From contig NZ_JANKOF010000051.1 in NCBI RefSeq assembly GCF_024655565.1, forward strand, positions 1 to 34,215: a stretch of DNA of 34,215 bases, given 5' to 3'. Below, piece after piece: positions 31,559 to 34,215 of the stretch. The first letter of the stretch is position 1, and the number at the start of each line of letters is the position of its first letter. Both the position numbers and the translations under genes were made by a program. The stretch is from Nitratireductor sp. ZSWI3 (GTDB lineage Bacteria; Pseudomonadota; Alphaproteobacteria; Rhizobiales; Rhizobiaceae). The notes below the pieces were generated by a model. That model ran no database searches, was not told where the DNA came from, and saw nothing but the letters and a program-made list of their open reading frames with translations.

Positions 31559-33736
31559 CTATTCCTGGAACAGGGGATGTTTCATCATGCGTTCGGCACG
31601 CACGAGATCCTGCACCTCTGAGCGCATCATCCAGTTCGGCAGGGACTCGCCGGCCATCAGTGCGCGTCTGATCTCGGTGCCGCTTATCGGCCGTGCCGTG
31701 TCGCAGGACCTGATCTCCACATAGCGCTCCGACTGCGCGTCGTAGCCGACCGCCTCGAAGAAGATGGGTTCGATGCCGATATCGCCCAACTCCTCGAATA
31801 GGGCACGGCTGGCATCGGCATCGTAGAAGTTTCCGACGCCGGAATGATCGCGCCCGACGATGAAATGGCTGCAGCCCATGTTCTTCCGGCACAGTGCTGT
31901 GAAGACCGCCTCGCGCGGCCCGGCGAAGCGCGGATAGGTGATGAAGCTCGACAGCACCACCTTGCCGGCCGGATAGACGCCGTAATCCAGCATCGCCTGA
32001 TAGCCATCGAGCACCAGGCGCGGCAGGAAGTCGCCGCGGCGGGCGATGCCGACCACCGGATTGATCAGCAGTCCGTCGGCATAGCTGCGCTCCAGCGCCC
32101 GGATCTGTATCGCCTCATGGGCCCGATGCACCAGGTTGCGGCTGTGAAAGGCCACCACGGTCGTCCAGCCCTTCTGGGCGAAGACCGTGCGCAATTGGGC
32201 CGGCGTCAGGTCGTAGCGCCGGTGGGGCGAGGGCAGAGGGTGGATGAGCGTCACGTCGCCGGCAATGAAATGGTCCCCGCGCGAGGAGATCCGTGCGACA
32301 CCGGCATGTCTGGGCGACTCCGTTCCGAACCACAAGCGCGAAAGCTCCGCGGCGTCGAAGGTGAAGGTCTCCGAGACGTCGATAACGGAATGGAGCGATC
32401 CTTGCCCGTTGGTGAGCAGAACGCGGTCGCCCTTGCCGAGGCGCCGAGCCGCATCGCCGGCGACGGGGAGCACCACCGGCATCGTCCAGGCGAGGCCGCA
32501 GGGGAGGCGGTTGTGTTGCAGGACGCTTTCGAGCGTTTCCCTGTCCATGAAACCTTGCAACGGCGAAAAGGTCCCTCGGGCGATCTGTTCCACGTCGGTC
32601 AGTTCCTCGTCGCCGACCGCAATCGCGGGCAGGTCGGCAACCTCGGCCTCCTCCATCGCTTCCATCGTCCGCCGGACAAGGCGGCCACCATGCGGCTCGA
32701 CTTCCGGCAACGGCGACGATGGTCGCACACGGATCGCCTGTGCACCGTTGCGGTTTCGCCGGAACTGCTCGACAACCCGGACTACCATCCTGGCGCAGCT
32801 TTCGGGATACCGGCCGATTGCGGTCTCGGCGGCGAGCACCAACCCGTCGGCGCCGTCGACCAGCGTGTTGTAGATGTCGTTGACCTCGGCCCGTGTCGGC
32901 GCTGGCGCGGCGGTCATCGATTCGAGCAGGTTCGTGGCAACATAGGTTTTCGCACCATGGCCGCGCGCTTTGCGAATGATCATCTTTTGCAGTGCCGGGA
33001 TCTGTTCGATGGGGACCTCGCGTGACAGGTCTCCGCGGTCGATCAGGATCGCATCGGATTTTCCTGCGATGGCCGCGAGATTGCCGAGCCCGCTCAGGCA
33101 TTCGATCTTGGAAATGATGAATGCGCCGTCGCCGGCCTCGCTTCGGATGGCGTCGACATCGGCGGCGCGATGGGCGAACGAGAGCGCGAAATGGCGGATG
33201 CCCGCCCGGCGGCCGATGGCGATGGCTGCAATATCCTTCTCCGTCATCGGCGGCATATCGAGGGCCCTTTGCACGGTGACGGCCTTGTTCTGGCCAATCT
33301 CTCCGCCGGTGAGGATGCGCAGCGTCGCCTCGTCCTCGCCTTTCTCGACGACCTGAGCGAATACGGCGTTGAAGTCGATGCTGATGAAATCGCTCACCCG
33401 CAGGCCGCTTACGATATAGGGCGGGTAGAAGCTGAAGCTCGACGGATCACCGGAGGCCGGCCGCGCGCGCACGGTGAGAAAGCGGTTCTCCCGCACCGAA
33501 ATCCTTCCGTCCGCCAGCGGCCCGGTGCGCACTTGCGCACCCTCCGTGTCGAGGCAGATGGGAACGGGCGTTCGCTGCTGGATGAATGCGATAATCTTCT
33601 CCAGGTCTTCGAGCCTGGTATGGGAGAGGTTGAGGCGCAGCAACGAGGTGCCGGCGCGCTCGAGGCAATGGATCACCCTGTCGTTCAGGGAGGCCGGACC
33701 GAGAGTGCACAAGAGCTCCACCTTCTTGATCGTCAT
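31559..33736 (-). CDS. Pyruvate kinase-ATP sulfurylase fusion protein
   Basis: This 725-residue protein joins two enzymes. Residues 1-330 are pyruvate kinase domains A and B: TLGPAS then LRLNLSH (Arg34, Asn36, Ser38, His39), LDTEG (Asp63, Thr64), IISKIE (Lys210, Glu212), RGDLSREV (Asp236) and VATNLLESM (Thr268). The effector-binding C domain is absent and the B-domain DDG is DFN. Residues about 345-725 are a Sat-type ATP sulfurylase: PHGGRLVRR, ARGTFSPLQGFM, FHSRNLVHRAH (530-540), GRDHSGVG (628-635) and PISGTEIR (683-690). The usual QTRNP reads HSRNL here. The start at 33736 follows GGTGGGA; the frame stays open to 33874. It leads an operon with an APS-kinase-like gene and an antiporter. Confidence 0.92.
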   Translation of the reverse strand: MTIKKVELLCTLGPASLNDRVIHCLERAGTSLLRLNLSHTRLEDLEKIIAFIQQRTPVPICLDTEGAQVRTGPLADGRISVRENRFLTVRARPASGDPSSFSFYPPYIVSGLRVSDFISIDFNAVFAQVVEKGEDEATLRILTGGEIGQNKAVTVQRALDMPPMTEKDIAAIAIGRRAGIRHFALSFAHRAADVDAIRSEAGDGAFIISKIECLSGLGNLAAIAGKSDAILIDRGDLSREVPIEQIPALQKMIIRKARGHGAKTYVATNLLESMTAAPAPTRAEVNDIYNTLVDGADGLVLAAETAIGRYPESCARMVVRVVEQFRRNRNGAQAIRVRPSSPLPEVEPHGGRLVRRTMEAMEEAEVADLPAIAVGDEELTDVEQIARGTFSPLQGFMDRETLESVLQHNRLPCGLAWTMPVVLPVAGDAARRLGKGDRVLLTNGQGSLHSVIDVSETFTFDAAELSRLWFGTESPRHAGVARISSRGDHFIAGDVTLIHPLPSPHRRYDLTPAQLRTVFAQKGWTTVVAFHSRNLVHRAHEAIQIRALERSYADGLLINPVVGIARRGDFLPRLVLDGYQAMLDYGVYPAGKVVLSSFITYPRFAGPREAVFTALCRKNMGCSHFIVGRDHSGVGNFYDADASRALFEELGDIGIEPIFFEAVGYDAQSERYVEIRSCDTARPISGTEIRRALMAGESLPNWMMRSEVQDLVRAERMMKHPLFQE

Positions 33737-34125
33737 GATTCCCACCATCTTGTTTTGGGTTCGGTGCGGCTGGATGCCCGGGTGGAAATGACAGGTGGTC
33801 GCGCCTGTGACAGGTGCGCAGTCGGCGCCCGGGACATCGCCCCACCCACGTCCCACGATGGCGCCGGTGCGCATCTGGACGACCCTTCTCGGTCCGTCGT
33901 GTCGATAATCCTAGGCGCAGCAACGTGTCGCCGGAAAGCTCGACAATTGGATAGCGCCGGCGAGAGAGCTACCACAAAAGTGGGTGGCAAAAAGGGTGCG
34001 GTTAGCCCGGATTCGGAATGGCATTGCCCGGGCGCGGTCCTTCATAATCGATTTTTGTTGGTGTGCCTGCACCATGGGGGAGGCATGCCGTATTGGTCAT
34101 CGCAATCCTTGCCGAGAGTAATCTC
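33737..34125. other. Divergent intergenic region
   Basis: This 389-base gap separates the fusion operon from a plus-strand gene. TGACAGGTG occurs twice (33789-33797 and 33808-33816), 19 bases apart, and the second copy lies in the palindrome CCTGTGACAGG (33804-33814). This could be a regulator site for the fusion operon. The part near 34040-34110 is AT-richer and could hold the plus-strand promoter. No gene is supported inside. Confidence 0.4.
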
Positions 34126-34215
34126 ATGATCTTCGAGACACAGATTGTTTCGGGTGCCGACGACATCGAGGAGGGACCCAGCGGCTCGGTGAAGATGACG
34201 AGCAGCGACCTGGAG
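34126..34215 (+). CDS. Start of an unidentified protein, cut by window end
   Basis: Only 30 codons are present, reading MIFETQIVSGADDIEEGPSG then SVKMTSSDLE. This resembles the beginning of large bacterial surface or secreted proteins in which an S-S-D-L-E-L motif leads a beta-sandwich domain, but I cannot be sure from so few residues. No signal peptide is visible. GAGAG lies about 7-11 bases upstream of the ATG. It is divergent from the fusion operon. Confidence 0.6.
   Translation, partial: MIFETQIVSGADDIEEGPSGSVKMTSSDLE

Noticed and set aside
31844-33025. Plus-strand open frame of 393 codons
   Set aside because: It is antisense to the fusion protein and shows no motif of its own.
1-34215. 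CRISPR arrays, tRNA, rRNA, integrase or transposase genes
   Set aside because: No regularly spaced repeats, cloverleaf-like sequence, or mobile-element enzyme motif was found on either strand by reading.

Overview
The window reads as a chromosomal (or large-replicon) segment of a high-GC alphaproteobacterium, most likely in the Hyphomicrobiales/Rhizobiales. The grounds are the codon bias (long antisense shadow reading frames almost everywhere), dense transporter operons with local GntR, RpiR, LysR and MerR regulators, and two palindromic intergenic elements that resemble the repeat families of rhizobia. No rRNA, tRNA, CRISPR array, phage gene or intact insertion sequence was seen. Species cannot be fixed from sequence reading alone.

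Layout. (1) 30-5000 holds three small regulator-plus-enzyme units: a TetR regulator with a GFA-like zinc protein; a flavodoxin-fold NAD(P)H:quinone oxidoreductase divergent from a LysR regulator; and a MerR regulator with a carboxymuconolactone-decarboxylase-like protein and a secreted beta-propeller. Each has a visible palindrome at the expected control site. (2) 5182-12666 is a peptide-type ABC importer (binding protein, two permeases, two ATPases) with an amidase at the end of the operon. A racemase-fold protein lacking both usual catalytic cysteines converges on the amidase. (3) 13314-18638 is a TRAP transporter operon ending in a gamma-glutamyltransferase-family enzyme, with a convergent FCD-type GntR regulator. 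TGTATACA-type palindromes lie in front of both the regulator and the TRAP operon. (4) 19148-25296 is a spermidine/putrescine-type ABC importer followed by a DmpA-type (P1/S58) aminopeptidase, divergent from an RpiR regulator, with a 23-bp near-perfect palindrome between them. (5) 25678-33736 is a cell-surface and sulfate-activation region: two small unknown genes, a sulfotransferase, a MOP-family polysaccharide flippase and, facing them, an operon of a pyruvate-kinase/ATP-sulfurylase fusion, an APS-kinase-like protein and a Kef-type cation/proton antiporter. The window ends in the first 30 codons of a further plus-strand gene.

How the parts fit. Modules 2-4 repeat one theme: an importer cotranscribed with a cytoplasmic amide- or peptide-bond hydrolase (amidase, GGT family, DmpA family). 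This suggests scavenging of unusual peptides, gamma-glutamyl compounds or amides. In module 5 the fusion protein plus the kinase could make PAPS, the sulfotransferase could use it, and the flippase could export the sulfated lipid-linked glycan. The pyruvate-kinase half keeps most catalytic residues and could regenerate ATP from the ADP released by the kinase. This fusion is the most unusual feature of the window; I know of no characterised example, but could not search.
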